A stretch of DNA of 64,000 nt. Source: Arthrobacter pascens. Its GTDB lineage: Bacteria > Actinomycetota > Actinomycetes > Actinomycetales > Micrococcaceae. The stretch's first letter is position 1. Every line of letters begins with the position of its first letter. The notes under the pieces were generated by a model. That model was not told where the DNA came from. It saw nothing but the letters and a program-made list of their open reading frames with translations, and ran no database searches. Of this stretch, positions 1-8,632 are shown in pieces. Both the position numbers and the translations under genes were made by a program. The stretch spans positions 496,001-560,000 of the forward strand of contig NZ_JAUSXF010000001.1 of assembly GCF_030816475.1 (NCBI RefSeq), read 5' to 3'.

Positions 1-1
1 C

Positions 2-58
2 ACACCGCTGGAGCCCTTCAACACCTGGAACACGCTCGAATCCAGGATCGATTACTAG
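2..58 (+). CDS. C-terminal end of an unidentified upstream gene (partial)
   Basis: An open frame enters from the left edge and ends at a TAG at 56-58, giving an 18-residue tail that finishes ...SRIDY. The stop lies 6 bases before the purine permease start and in the same direction, so the two are probably cotranscribed. I do not recognise the family from this tail. A purine-catabolism gene would fit the neighbours, but that is only inference from context. Confidence 0.45.
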   Translation, partial: TPLEPFNTWNTLESRIDY

Positions 59-64
59 GGACCG

Positions 65-1594
65 GTGGCTGACATGACTATCCTTGACCGCTCCCACGAG
101 GAGCATCCGGCTCCATCGCCCCGCACCGCCCAGCCGGGATCAGGCGCGCCCAAGCTGCCGGCGTCGAACATTGCACTGGACCGGTTCTTCCAGGTCACCC
201 GGCGCGGCTCCACCCTGGCCCGCGAATTCCGTGGCGGACTGGTCACTTTCTTCACTATGGCCTACATCGTGATCCTGAACCCGCTGATCCTTGGCGGTTT
301 CAGCGCGGAGAATGCGCCCGCGGACGTTGCGGGAGGCTGGCTGTCAGCCGCCCAGATCGGCGCGGTCACGGGACTGACAGCCGGCATCATGACCATCCTT
401 TTCGGGCTTGTGGCGAACCTCCCGTTCGGACTGGCCGCAGGGCTGGGAATCAACTCGTTCCTGGCCGTTTCCGTGGTCCACGAAGTCACGTGGCCCGAGG
501 CAATGGGGCTGGTGGTAATCAATGGACTGCTGATAGTGCTTTTCGGGGTCACCGGCGCCCGCACTGCCATCTTCCGGGCCGTTCCCAAGGAGCTCAAGGC
601 CGCGATCACGGTAGGGATCGGCCTGTTCATCGCCTTCATCGGCTTTGTGGACTCCGGCTTCATCCGGCCGACGGCGGGCGGTCCGCCCGTCCAGCTGGGC
701 AATGACGGGTCCATCACTTCAATCCCTACCCTCGTTTTCGTGGTGGGCCTGCTGGCCATGGGCATCCTGGTTGCACGGAAGGTCCAGGGCGGCCTGCTGA
801 TCGGTATTGTGGCCACCACCGTGCTGGCCGCCGTGGTGGAAGCGGCCCTGAAGCTCGGCACCGCCAGTGCCACCAACCCCGGCGGCTGGCACCTGAACAC
901 CCCGGTGCTGTCGGGGCAGCTCGTGTCCGCCCCTGACCTGGGACTGGTCGGCCATTTCGACATGTTCGGCGCCTTCGGCAGGATCGGCGGGCTCGCCGCC
1001 ACCATGCTGGTGTTCACGCTGGTGTTCACGAACTTCTTCGATGCCATGGGCACCATGACCGGGCTGGCCAAGAGCGCCGGCCTGGCACATAAGGACGGCA
1101 CCTTCCCGCGCCTCAAGTCAGCCTTCATCGTCGAGGGCTTCGGCGCCGTGGCCGGCGGGGCAACCTCGGGATCCTCCAATACTGTCTACATTGACTCCGC
1201 CGCCGGAATCGGCGAGGGCGCCCGCACCGGACTCGCGTCCGTGGTCACGGGAGTGCTCTTCCTGGGCTCCATGTTCCTCACCCCGCTCACCAGCGTGGTT
1301 CCGCTGGAAGTAGCGGCAGCGGCACTGGTGGTGGTGGGGGCAATGATGATGGCGCAGATCCGCGAGATCAAATTCAGTAAGTTCTCCGTGGCCCTGCCCG
1401 CCTTCCTCACGATCGTCACCATGCCCCTGAGCTACTCGATTGCCAACGGCATTGGTGTGGGCTTCGTGTCCTGGGCCATCATCGGAGCGGCCTCGGGCAA
1501 GGCGAAAAAGATCCATCCCCTTATGTGGGTGGTGAGCGCCGGGTTCCTGGTCTACTTCGCCCGCGGTCCGATCAACGTCCTGCTCGGCGGCTGA
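65..1594 (+). CDS. NCS2/AzgA-type purine permease (guanine/hypoxanthine transporter)
   Basis: A polytopic inner-membrane permease of 509 residues that should import nucleobases such as guanine, hypoxanthine or xanthine by proton symport. The family signature MAYIVILNPLIL lies near residues 65-77, and regularly spaced hydrophobic segments continue to the C terminus, as in AzgA/PbuG proteins (COG2252). Length is slightly above the usual 430-480 because of a polar N-terminal extension of about 50 residues. The start may be GTG 65 or ATG 74; AGGG at 57-60 is the only Shine-Dalgarno-like run. It precedes the xanthine dehydrogenase genes, so it probably supplies their substrate. Confidence 0.88.
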   Translation: MADMTILDRSHEEHPAPSPRTAQPGSGAPKLPASNIALDRFFQVTRRGSTLAREFRGGLVTFFTMAYIVILNPLILGGFSAENAPADVAGGWLSAAQIGAVTGLTAGIMTILFGLVANLPFGLAAGLGINSFLAVSVVHEVTWPEAMGLVVINGLLIVLFGVTGARTAIFRAVPKELKAAITVGIGLFIAFIGFVDSGFIRPTAGGPPVQLGNDGSITSIPTLVFVVGLLAMGILVARKVQGGLLIGIVATTVLAAVVEAALKLGTASATNPGGWHLNTPVLSGQLVSAPDLGLVGHFDMFGAFGRIGGLAATMLVFTLVFTNFFDAMGTMTGLAKSAGLAHKDGTFPRLKSAFIVEGFGAVAGGATSGSSNTVYIDSAAGIGEGARTGLASVVTGVLFLGSMFLTPLTSVVPLEVAAAALVVVGAMMMAQIREIKFSKFSVALPAFLTIVTMPLSYSIANGIGVGFVSWAIIGAASGKAKKIHPLMWVVSAGFLVYFARGPINVLLGG

Positions 1595-1615
1595 CCGTCG
1601 GAACCGCCCCTCGTC

Positions 1616-1652
1616 CCTATCAGGGCCCATGCTTTCCCCGGACCCCGATAGG
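1616..1652. promoter_or_regulatory. Inverted repeat upstream of xdhC
   Basis: CCTATC (1616-1621) and GATAGG (1647-1652) form an inverted repeat, with a GGG/CCC pair just inside. It lies between the permease stop (1594) and the xdhC start (1700). It could be a weak terminator or an operator for purine control. No U-tract follows, and no function can be assigned. Confidence 0.3.
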
Positions 1653-1699
1653 AACGACAATATGGAAATCACCACAGCGACGGAAAAAGGAGAGCCGCC

Positions 1700-2995
1700 A
1701 TGCTGGACCTGATCCCTTCGCTCAGCGGCTGGACGTCGGTCGCCACGGGCCAACGCTTTGCCATTGCCACTATTGTGTCCGCGACAGGCTCGGCGCCCCG
1801 GCCGGTGGGGACGTCCATGCTGGTCTCCGAGTCAGGGTCCGTCCTGGGCAGCCTGTCCGGCGGCTGCGTGGAAGGAGCCGTGGTGGCGGCCGCCCTGGAA
1901 TCAATCGACGACGGCGGCATCCGCCGTGAAAGGTTCGCGTTCAGCACCACCGATGCGTTCGCCGTCGGTCTGACCTGCGGCGGCGAGCTTGACGTGCACA
2001 TTGAACCTGCCGGTCCGGACGGGACCCACGGATCCCCGTCCGTGGCCGGACTTCAGCGGCTGGCTTCCAGCGGAGCCTCGGAGCCTTTGGCACTGATCCG
2101 CCGCATAGACTCCAACGGCTCCGGCCTGGTGACAGTGGCGGATCCGGCCACATTTGTGGTCACCGGCTCTGCGGAAATTGCCCGGCTCCTGGGGCTGGAC
2201 GCGGACCTGCACCCGCAGCCCTCCGATACGGCTGCGGCGATGCTGGCAGCTGCCGCCCAGCTCGAACCGCTGCTGCATGGCGGCCGGACCGGGCTGGTGC
2301 GTCTCGCGCCCGCCGGCATGTGTGTTGGAGATGAACCGATCACCCTGCTGGTGGAGAGCCGGCTGCCGGCTCCCCGGATGCTGGTATTCGGCGCGAACGA
2401 CTTCAGTGCCGCCCTGCTGCCGGCCGCCAGGCTGCTCAGTTACCACGTGACCCTCGTGGATGCACGGCCGGCCTTCGCCTCGCAGGAGCGCTTTTCCTCT
2501 GCCCATGAAGTGGTCATCGAATGGCCGCACCGGTACCTGGCGGGCGAATCGGCTGCCGGGCGGGTGGACGCCCGAACGGTGCTCTGTGTCCTCACTCATG
2601 ACCCCAAGTTCGACATCCCGCTGCTGGAAACTGCCCTTGCACTGGATGTCGCATTCGTCGGCGCGCTCGGGTCCCGGCGCAGCCACCTCCACCGCGTCGA
2701 TGCCCTCCTGGAGGCCGGCGTGCGCCCTGAGCGGATCGCAGCGCTGCATTCACCCCTCGGCCTGGACCTGGGTGCGGTTACTCCGGCGGAGGTGGCGGTC
2801 TCCATCACCGCCGAGATCATTGCGGCCCGCAACCCCACAGCGTCCCATGTCCCGCTCCAGGCGACCTCCGGACCCATCCATAGGAGCTCTATCAGCAACC
2901 CGATCCCGACGGCCAACCCGGACCCGATCAGCAGCGGCCCTGCCAGCGAAGCCGCCCCGGCCCACGCCGCAGGGCAGGAGACCGCGTGGACATGA
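1700..2995 (+). CDS. xdhC: XdhC/CoxF-family molybdenum hydroxylase maturation factor
   Basis: This 431-residue protein should bind the molybdenum cofactor and insert it, sulfurated, into the xanthine dehydrogenase encoded downstream. The N-terminal XdhC/CoxI segment has the motif GSAPRPVGTSM near residue 31, followed by LSGGCVEGAVV. The C-terminal half is a Rossmann-type XdhC domain beginning MLVFGANDFSAALL and containing ALGSRRS. A low-complexity Ala/Pro/Ser tail of about 55 residues extends past the domain. Start ATG 1700 is preceded by AAAAAGGAGAG, a good ribosome site. The stop overlaps the next gene by a few bases, so translation is coupled. Confidence 0.87.
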   Translation: MLDLIPSLSGWTSVATGQRFAIATIVSATGSAPRPVGTSMLVSESGSVLGSLSGGCVEGAVVAAALESIDDGGIRRERFAFSTTDAFAVGLTCGGELDVHIEPAGPDGTHGSPSVAGLQRLASSGASEPLALIRRIDSNGSGLVTVADPATFVVTGSAEIARLLGLDADLHPQPSDTAAAMLAAAAQLEPLLHGGRTGLVRLAPAGMCVGDEPITLLVESRLPAPRMLVFGANDFSAALLPAARLLSYHVTLVDARPAFASQERFSSAHEVVIEWPHRYLAGESAAGRVDARTVLCVLTHDPKFDIPLLETALALDVAFVGALGSRRSHLHRVDALLEAGVRPERIAALHSPLGLDLGAVTPAEVAVSITAEIIAARNPTASHVPLQATSGPIHRSSISNPIPTANPDPISSGPASEAAPAHAAGQETAWT

Positions 2996-3975
2996 ACACC
3001 ATCGAGGCTGTGGTCCGAACCACGGATCCGGCCGACTGGCGCCCCGGCGATGCCTGGCTGGCCGGCGGCACGGTCCTGTTTTCCTATGGCAGCTACGCGT
3101 TCGGAGCCGAACCGCTGAAACGCCTGCTGGACCTGGGCTCGGCAGGCTGGCCGGCGGTAACAGTGTCAGACGGAACAAGCGGCGAAGGAACAAGCGGCGC
3201 AGGAACAACTGGCGCAGGGATCGAGCTTGCCGCCACCTGTACTGTCGCGGAACTTTATGCCCTTCCCGATACCCTGTCCTCGAATCCGGCCGGGCCCGAT
3301 CCGGAATGGCCGGGCCTGGACTTGATCCGGCCGTGCTGCGACTCCTTTGTTGCCTCCTTCAAGGTCTGGAACATGTCCACCGTGGGCGGCAACCTCTGCA
3401 CGTCGCTGCCCGCAGGGCCCGTGATTTCCCTCTGCGCCGGGTTGGACGGGGTTGCCACCATCCTCGGACCCGGCGGCACCAGCCGGACAGTGCCGGTGGC
3501 CGACTTCGTGACAGGGGACGGACAAAACTGCCTGGCACCCGGCGAACTGCTGCGCAGCATCCACCTCCCGGCGTCGGCCCTTGCCTCCCGGGTGGCGTTC
3601 CGCCGCCTCTCGCTGAGCAACCTGGGCCGGTCAGGAGTGCTGCTGATTGGACGGCTCGACGGCGGTGCATCCTTGGTCCTGACCGTCACCGCCGCGACCA
3701 AACGCCCCGTACAGCTCCGCTTCGAAGGGATGCCGGATGCCGCCTCCCTGGTGACAGCCCTGGACGAAGCCATTTCCGGCACCGTGTACCACGACGATAT
3801 CCATGGGCTTCCTGCCTGGCGGCGGGACATGACCTACCGCTTGGCCGAGGAGATCCGGGCGGAGCTTGCAACAGCTGACGCCAGCGTTCCTGCCCGGGTT
3901 TCCGGGGATTTCTGGCCGCCAGCGCCACGCAAAGCATCGGGACAGCACACCACTGCACCGCAGGAAGGGGCCTGA
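2986..3975 (+). CDS. Xanthine dehydrogenase family, FAD-binding subunit
   Basis: A 329-residue FAD subunit of a molybdenum hydroxylase that passes electrons from the Fe-S clusters to the acceptor. The flavin motif NMSTVGGNLCTSLPAGP lies near residues 127-143, followed by the CO-dehydrogenase flavoprotein C-terminal domain. Two starts compete: GTG 2986 (AGGAG at 2976-2980, 5 nt away) and ATG 2992, which overlaps the xdhC stop as ATGA. The first has better ribosome-site spacing. A 15-bp tandem repeat (3172-3216) adds a GTSGE/GTSGA/GTTGA loop between the PCMH flavin domain's first strands. The stop overlaps the next start (TGATG). Confidence 0.88.
   Translation: MDMNTIEAVVRTTDPADWRPGDAWLAGGTVLFSYGSYAFGAEPLKRLLDLGSAGWPAVTVSDGTSGEGTSGAGTTGAGIELAATCTVAELYALPDTLSSNPAGPDPEWPGLDLIRPCCDSFVASFKVWNMSTVGGNLCTSLPAGPVISLCAGLDGVATILGPGGTSRTVPVADFVTGDGQNCLAPGELLRSIHLPASALASRVAFRRLSLSNLGRSGVLLIGRLDGGASLVLTVTAATKRPVQLRFEGMPDAASLVTALDEAISGTVYHDDIHGLPAWRRDMTYRLAEEIRAELATADASVPARVSGDFWPPAPRKASGQHTTAPQEGA
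3172..3216 (+). repeat. 15-bp tandem repeat, three copies, in the FAD subunit
   Basis: Three adjacent 15-bp units (3172-3186, 3187-3201, 3202-3216), consensus GGAACAAGCGGCGNA, encode GTSGE-GTSGA-GTTGA. Being in multiples of three, changes in copy number would keep the frame. It looks like a small coding minisatellite in a surface loop. Confidence 0.75.
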
Positions 3976-6782
3976 TGGCCATCGACATCAACGGCGCTCC
4001 GGCCCAGGCGGCGCCGCGCCCCGGTCAATGCCTGCGGACTTTCCTCCGTGAGCAAGGCAACCTGGGCGTCAAAAAAGGCTGTGACGGCGGCGACTGCGGA
4101 GCCTGCACCGTCCACGTTGACGGCATGCCGGTGCACAGCTGCATCTACCCCGCTGTCCGGGCCGACGGGCACGCCGTCACCACCATCGAAGGCCTGGCAG
4201 ATGCCTCCGGCGTTGCGGGCGGGGAACTGCATCCGATGCAGCAGCAGTTCCTGGAGCGCCAGGGCTTCCAGTGCGGCTTCTGCACGGCCGGGATGCTGAT
4301 GACAGCCGCCACCTTCACCCCGGACCAGAAGGATGACCTGCCCAGAAACCTGAAGGGCAACCTGTGCCGCTGCACGGGATACCGGGCCATTGAGGACGCT
4401 GTCTGCGGGCACGCCGGCCACCCTGATCCGGCCGGACCCGGGTCCGGGATCGCAGGGGAAGGCCAGCCGGAACCACGCCGCGGCCAACTCGGTGATGATG
4501 CCGCAGCCCCCGCCAGCCTCGCGATTGTCACCGGAGCGGCCCGCTACACGCTCGATGTTCCTGCCAATCAGCTCCAAGGGCTGCTGCACCTGAAACTCCT
4601 TCGGTCGCCGCACGCCAACGCCCGCGTGCTCAATATCAACACCCAGGCGGCGCTGAAAGTGCCCGGCGTGGTGGCGGTGCTCACGCACCAGGACGCCCCG
4701 GCGCAGCTGTTCTCCACGGCGCAGCACGAGCTTTATACAGACGATCCGGATGACACCCGGGTGCTGGATGATGTTGTCAGGTTCATTGGACAGCGGGTCG
4801 CCGCCGTCGTGGCGGAATCGGTGGCTGCGGCGGAAGCCGGCGTCCGGGCACTCGAGGTGGAGTACCAGGAGCTGCCCGCCGTGTTCACCCCGCAGGAGGC
4901 CGTGCTGCAGGGCGCCCCACTCGTGCACGGCGACAAGGACAGCCAGACCGCCAGGATCGCCAGGCCGGACGGGAACGTCGTAGCCGAACTGCACTCCGAA
5001 CTTGGAAGCGTCGCGGATGGCTTCGCAGCCGCGGACTTCATTCACGAACAGACGTACCAGACGCAGCGGGTTCAGCATGTGGCGCTGGAAACGCACGCAT
5101 CGATCGCGTCCGTGGACAAGGACGGCAGGCTGCAGGTGCGCACATCCAGCCAGGTCCCGTTCCTGGTCCGCCGGACCCTGTGCCGGGTCTTCGGACTGCC
5201 AGAGGAGAAGGTCCATGTGGTGGCCGGACGTGTGGGCGGGGGCTTCGGCGGCAAGCAGGAAGTGCTCACGGAAGACATCGTGGCGCTCGCAGCAATGAAA
5301 CTGGGCAGGCCCGTCCAGCTTGAACTGACCCGGACCGAGCAGTTCACCGCCACCACCACCCGGCACCCCTTCACCATACGGCTCAAAGCGGGCACCAGCT
5401 CCGAAGGCCGGCTGACGGCACTTCAGCTGGACGTCCTGACCAACACCGGCGCATACGGCAACCACGCACCCGGCGTGATGTTCCATGGCTGCGGCGAATC
5501 GCTGGGCGTGTACAAATGCGCCAACAAGAAAGTGGATGCCCGTGCCGTGTATACCAACACGGTGCCCTCCGGAGCGTTCCGCGGCTACGGCCTGAGCCAG
5601 ATGATCTTCGCCATCGAATCCGGCATGGACGAGCTCGCTGTGGGCATCGGGATGGACCCGCTGGAATTCCGGCGCCTGAATATGGTGCGGGAGGGGGACC
5701 ATATGCTGTCCACCCATCCGGAGCCCGAGGAGGACGTCCACTACGGCAGCTACGGCCTGGACCAGTGCACAAACCTGGTCCGGGACGCGCTGGAACGGGG
5801 CCGCGAACGTTATCGCGCCGCCGGGCTCGACGACCTGGGACCTGAGTGGACCACAGGCGAAGGGACTGCGCTGTCCATGATCGACACCGCACCGCCGCGC
5901 GGCCACTTTGCCCATTCGAAGCTCCGGCTCCTGCCGGACGGCAGCTACCAGGCCGACGTCGGCACTGCGGAGTTCGGCAACGGCACCACCACAGTGCACG
6001 CCCAGCTCGCGGCCACAGCGCTGTCCACGGAGGCCTCCCGGGTCGCTGTGCGGCAGTCGGACACGGACCTGATCGAACACGACACAGGGGCGTTCGGATC
6101 GGCGGGAACTGTAGTTGCAGGCAAAGCGACGCTCGCGGCAGCAGAGGAACTCGCAGTCCGCATCCGGGCGTTCGCTGCCGGAATCCGCCAGGTCCAGTCG
6201 TCGGGCTGCATCCTCGACGGCGACTCCGTCATCTGTGAGGGAACTCCCGTCCCGCTGTCGGAACTCGCGCAGGCGGCCGCGGATGCCGGCGTCGAACTGG
6301 CGGCGGAAGGACGATGGGGCGGCACGCCGCGGTCCGTCGCCTTCAACGTGCACGGCTTCCGGGTTGCGGTGAACCGCGGCACCGGCGAGCTGCGGATCCT
6401 GCAGAGCGTCCAGGCCGCGGACGCCGGGGTAGTGGTCAATCCGAGGCAGTGCCGCGGCCAGATCGAGGGCGGCATCGCGCAGGCCCTGGGTGCTGCACTG
6501 TACGAGGAAGTGGTGGTGGACGACGGCGGCCGGGTGACCACGGACATCCTGCGGCAGTACCACATTCCAACCTTTGCGGACGTGCCGCGGAGCGAGGTGT
6601 ACTTCGCCGATACCAACGACAAAATGGGCCCGCTGGGAGCGAAGTCCATGAGTGAAAGCCCCTTCAACCCGGTGGCCCCTGCACTGGCGAATGCCATCCG
6701 CGATGCTACAGGCGTCCGCTTCGCCGAGCTGCCCATCGCGCGGGACAAGATCTACCTTGGCCTCAGGAACGCCCCTTCTTAA
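3975..6782 (+). CDS. Xanthine dehydrogenase-type fused [2Fe-2S] / molybdopterin subunit
   Basis: A 935-residue catalytic subunit expected to hydroxylate purines (hypoxanthine to xanthine to urate, or a related base). Residues 1-140 hold two [2Fe-2S] domains: [15 protein letters not shown] with a later Cys, then QCGFCTAGM and NLCRCTGYR. After a linker, the molybdenum domains carry [22 protein letters not shown] and [14 protein letters not shown]. The catalytic Glu is likely the E in [10 protein letters not shown] near residue 892, matching GEPP of other family members. Fe-S and Mo modules are usually separate chains or in one chain with FAD; this Fe-S/Mo fusion without FAD resembles E. coli XdhD. 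The FAD protein just upstream completes the enzyme. Confidence 0.9.
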   Translation: MAIDINGAPAQAAPRPGQCLRTFLREQGNLGVKKGCDGGDCGACTVHVDGMPVHSCIYPAVRADGHAVTTIEGLADASGVAGGELHPMQQQFLERQGFQCGFCTAGMLMTAATFTPDQKDDLPRNLKGNLCRCTGYRAIEDAVCGHAGHPDPAGPGSGIAGEGQPEPRRGQLGDDAAAPASLAIVTGAARYTLDVPANQLQGLLHLKLLRSPHANARVLNINTQAALKVPGVVAVLTHQDAPAQLFSTAQHELYTDDPDDTRVLDDVVRFIGQRVAAVVAESVAAAEAGVRALEVEYQELPAVFTPQEAVLQGAPLVHGDKDSQTARIARPDGNVVAELHSELGSVADGFAAADFIHEQTYQTQRVQHVALETHASIASVDKDGRLQVRTSSQVPFLVRRTLCRVFGLPEEKVHVVAGRVGGGFGGKQEVLTEDIVALAAMKLGRPVQLELTRTEQFTATTTRHPFTIRLKAGTSSEGRLTALQLDVLTNTGAYGNHAPGVMFHGCGESLGVYKCANKKVDARAVYTNTVPSGAFRGYGLSQMIFAIESGMDELAVGIGMDPLEFRRLNMVREGDHMLSTHPEPEEDVHYGSYGLDQCTNLVRDALERGRERYRAAGLDDLGPEWTTGEGTALSMIDTAPPRGHFAHSKLRLLPDGSYQADVGTAEFGNGTTTVHAQLAATALSTEASRVAVRQSDTDLIEHDTGAFGSAGTVVAGKATLAAAEELAVRIRAFAAGIRQVQSSGCILDGDSVICEGTPVPLSELAQAAADAGVELAAEGRWGGTPRSVAFNVHGFRVAVNRGTGELRILQSVQAADAGVVVNPRQCRGQIEGGIAQALGAALYEEVVVDDGGRVTTDILRQYHIPTFADVPRSEVYFADTNDKMGPLGAKSMSESPFNPVAPALANAIRDATGVRFAELPIARDKIYLGLRNAPS

Positions 6783-6783
6783 G

Positions 6784-6848
6784 GCAACGCGGGGTCACTT
6801 AAGGCCGATGTTGGGGCCCGGCATAGGCGTTAAGTGACCCCGCGTTGC
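6784..6848. repeat. 65-bp near-perfect palindromic element
   Basis: GCAACGCGGGGTCACTTAA (6784-6802) is repeated as its exact reverse complement at 6830-6848, giving 19-bp perfect arms. The 27-nt centre is itself partly palindromic (GCC.ATG..GGG against CCC..CAT.GGC). No T-run follows on either side. It fills the gap between the dehydrogenase stop and the aldo/keto reductase promoter. It could end transcription, but size and symmetry also fit a dispersed REP-type or MITE-like element. Confidence 0.85.
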
Positions 6849-6861
6849 AGTGTGGAGGCCA

Positions 6862-6867
6862 TATAGT
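6862..6867 (+). promoter_or_regulatory. -10 box TATAGT for a leaderless aldo/keto reductase mRNA
   Basis: TATAGT ends 6 nt before ATG 6874, the distance expected when transcription begins at the start codon. No convincing -35 box lies at the usual spacing, and GGAGG at 6854-6858 is too far (15 nt) to act as a ribosome site. Confidence 0.5.
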
Positions 6868-6873
6868 CGTGGA

Positions 6874-7854
6874 ATGGAACAGCGCATATTAGGCAAGACC
6901 GGACGCAGCGTCTCTGTTGTGGGACTGGGAACCTGGCAGCTCGGCGCCGACTGGGGGAACGTGGACCAGCGCCAGGCCCAGGAAATCCTTGCCGCCTCCG
7001 TGGAAGCAGGTGTGACGTTCTTTGACACGGCCGATGTCTATGGCGACGGCCGCAGCGAGCAGGCCATCGGGAGGTTTCGGAAGGACAATCCCGGGCTTGA
7101 CCTGACCGTGGCAACCAAGATGGGCCGCCGGCTGGAGCAGCTTCCCCAGAACTACAACTTGTCCAACTTCCGCCAGTGGGTGGACCGCTCCCGGCACAAC
7201 CTGGACACGGACAGCCTCGACCTCGTCCAGCTGCATTGCCCGCCCAGCCCCGTCTACAGCAACTCAGAGGTGTACGACGCGCTGGATACCCTGGTGTCCG
7301 AGGGGGCCATCCGGAACTACGGCGTCAGCGTGGAGCGGACTGATGAGGCCCTCGAAGCGATCCGCCACGAGGGAACCGCTTCCGTCCAGATCATCCTCAA
7401 CGCCTTCCGGCTCAAGCCGCTGGACGAGGTCCTGCCTGCTGCGAAGGCAGCAGGCGTGGGTATCATCGCCCGGGTGCCGCTGGCCTCAGGCCTGCTCTCC
7501 GGCAAATACTCGAAGGACACGTCCTTCGCCGAGAACGACCACCGCAATTTCAACCGCACGGGAGCCTCGTTCGACGTCGGCGAGACGTTCTCCGGGGTGG
7601 ACTACGAGTTGGGACTTAAAGCCGTGGCCGAGTTCGAGCAGCTCGTGCCGCCGGGCACGGGCACTGCACAGGCGGCTATTGCCTGGATCGCCGCCCAGGA
7701 CGGCGTCACCTCCGTGATCCCCGGTGCCCGCAACGCGAAACAGGCCAAGGAGAATGCTGCGGCCGCCGATGTGGTCCTTGGTGAAGAGTTCGACGCCGGC
7801 GTGCGGTGGATCTACGACCACTATTTCCGCGAGGCCATCCACCCCCGTTGGTGA
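6874..7854 (+). CDS. Aldo/keto reductase
   Basis: A cytosolic NADPH-dependent reductase of 326 residues from the AKR superfamily. The N terminus GLGTWQLG and the run FFDTADVYGDGRSEQAIG (catalytic Asp and Tyr) are characteristic, with the lysine in VATKMG and histidine in QLHCPP completing the tetrad. The C-terminal SVIPGARN loop matches the cofactor-binding region. An upstream in-frame GTG at 6850 overlaps the palindrome and the -10 box, so ATG 6874 is preferred. The substrate is unknown. It converges with the nucleotidyltransferase gene, the two stops being 5 bases apart. Confidence 0.87.
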   Translation: MEQRILGKTGRSVSVVGLGTWQLGADWGNVDQRQAQEILAASVEAGVTFFDTADVYGDGRSEQAIGRFRKDNPGLDLTVATKMGRRLEQLPQNYNLSNFRQWVDRSRHNLDTDSLDLVQLHCPPSPVYSNSEVYDALDTLVSEGAIRNYGVSVERTDEALEAIRHEGTASVQIILNAFRLKPLDEVLPAAKAAGVGIIARVPLASGLLSGKYSKDTSFAENDHRNFNRTGASFDVGETFSGVDYELGLKAVAEFEQLVPPGTGTAQAAIAWIAAQDGVTSVIPGARNAKQAKENAAAADVVLGEEFDAGVRWIYDHYFREAIHPRW

Positions 7855-7859
7855 AACTG

Positions 7860-8483
7860 CTACGAACGCTCCTGCAGCAGGTGCATCTGCTCCGGGGTGT
7901 CGATGTCCTCGCCTGTGGACTGGTCGCTGCAGTCCACCTGGTCCACGAGTCCGGGGTGCGTCCGGAGGAATAGGCGCGCGCCGGCGTCGCCCTCTATGGT
8001 GCTTTCCACTGCGGCGCGAAGGGTGGCATCTATCAGCAGGGGATGCCCGCGCCGCATGCCCCCAGGCTGGCCGCCGTCCTGATACGCGGCGGCGGTAATC
8101 CTGCCTGGCCGATGGACGGCCAGGAGTCGTCCGACGGTGCGGGCAGTGAGGCCCGGCTGGTCCACGAGCGCCACCAGGAGATGGTCTGCCGGATCCGCGG
8201 ACCTGGATCCCAGGAGGAAGGAACTGCCCATCCCGGAGGGCCAGTCCTGGTTCACCACCGTTCGGTAGCGGTCAAGATGGGCAGTGGCGCTGACGTCCGC
8301 CGCCCTGGCCCCGAGCACCACCAACACTTCACGACAGCCACCGTCCAGAAGCGCGTCGGCGACGGCTTCCACCAGGGGGCGGCCACGGTAGGGAAGCAGG
8401 GCCTTTGGTCCCATGCCCAGGCGCGTCCCCGCGCCGGCAGCAAGCACTACGCCGGTGGTCCTGGTCTGGCTGGCGTTCCCCAT
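7860..8483 (-). CDS. MobA/MocA-like NTP transferase (possible molybdenum cofactor cytidylyltransferase)
   Basis: A 207-residue nucleotidyltransferase of the MobA-like family. The nucleotide-binding N terminus VVLAAGAGTRLGMGPKALLP is diagnostic, and DQPGL near residue 108 marks the metal-binding Asp. MocA-type members attach CMP to molybdopterin for xanthine dehydrogenases; the xanthine dehydrogenase genes nearby support that role, though it is inference, since related members use other substrates. The start ATG 8483 lies 6 nt behind TAGTGT, so the mRNA is probably leaderless. Confidence 0.78.
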   Translation of the reverse strand: MGNASQTRTTGVVLAAGAGTRLGMGPKALLPYRGRPLVEAVADALLDGGCREVLVVLGARAADVSATAHLDRYRTVVNQDWPSGMGSSFLLGSRSADPADHLLVALVDQPGLTARTVGRLLAVHRPGRITAAAYQDGGQPGGMRRGHPLLIDATLRAAVESTIEGDAGARLFLRTHPGLVDQVDCSDQSTGEDIDTPEQMHLLQERS

Positions 8484-8489
8484 AGGATC

Positions 8490-8495
8490 ACACTA
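8490..8495 (-). promoter_or_regulatory. -10 box TAGTGT for the MobA/MocA-like gene
   Basis: Reading the minus strand, TAGTGT (8495-8490) is followed by six bases and then ATG 8483. This arrangement indicates a transcript starting at or beside the start codon. Confidence 0.5.
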
Positions 8496-8566
8496 TCCGA
8501 GTCCTTTCGTCATGAACTTAGTCATTGAACGCCATCCCCCGATTTCATATGTCGAGAAAACTTCTT

Positions 8567-8582
8567 GCTAATCGAGATTAGC
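8567..8582. promoter_or_regulatory. Palindromic operator candidate upstream of the SDR gene
   Basis: GCTAATC-GA-GATTAGC is a perfect 7-bp inverted repeat directly followed by TAGGCT (8583-8588), a possible -10 box for the SDR gene. A dimeric repressor bound here would block RNA polymerase. No regulator gene is adjacent. Confidence 0.5.
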
Positions 8583-8618
8583 TAGGCTGTGGCTACCAGC
8601 CAATTGTGACTGTGACAC

Positions 8619-8625
8619 AAAGGAG
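8619..8625 (+). promoter_or_regulatory. Ribosome site AAAGGAG deciding the SDR start
   Basis: AAAGGAG lies 7 nt before GTG 8633. An in-frame GTG at 8606 lies upstream of this site and has no ribosome site of its own, so 8633 is the likely start. Confidence 0.75.
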
Positions 8626-8632
8626 CGAGCAC

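Noticed and set aside
3834..6563. A 909-codon open frame on the minus strand opposite the xanthine dehydrogenase gene.
   Set aside because: It is antisense to a gene with clear domain motifs, has no recognisable motif of its own, and is a typical high-GC mirror frame.
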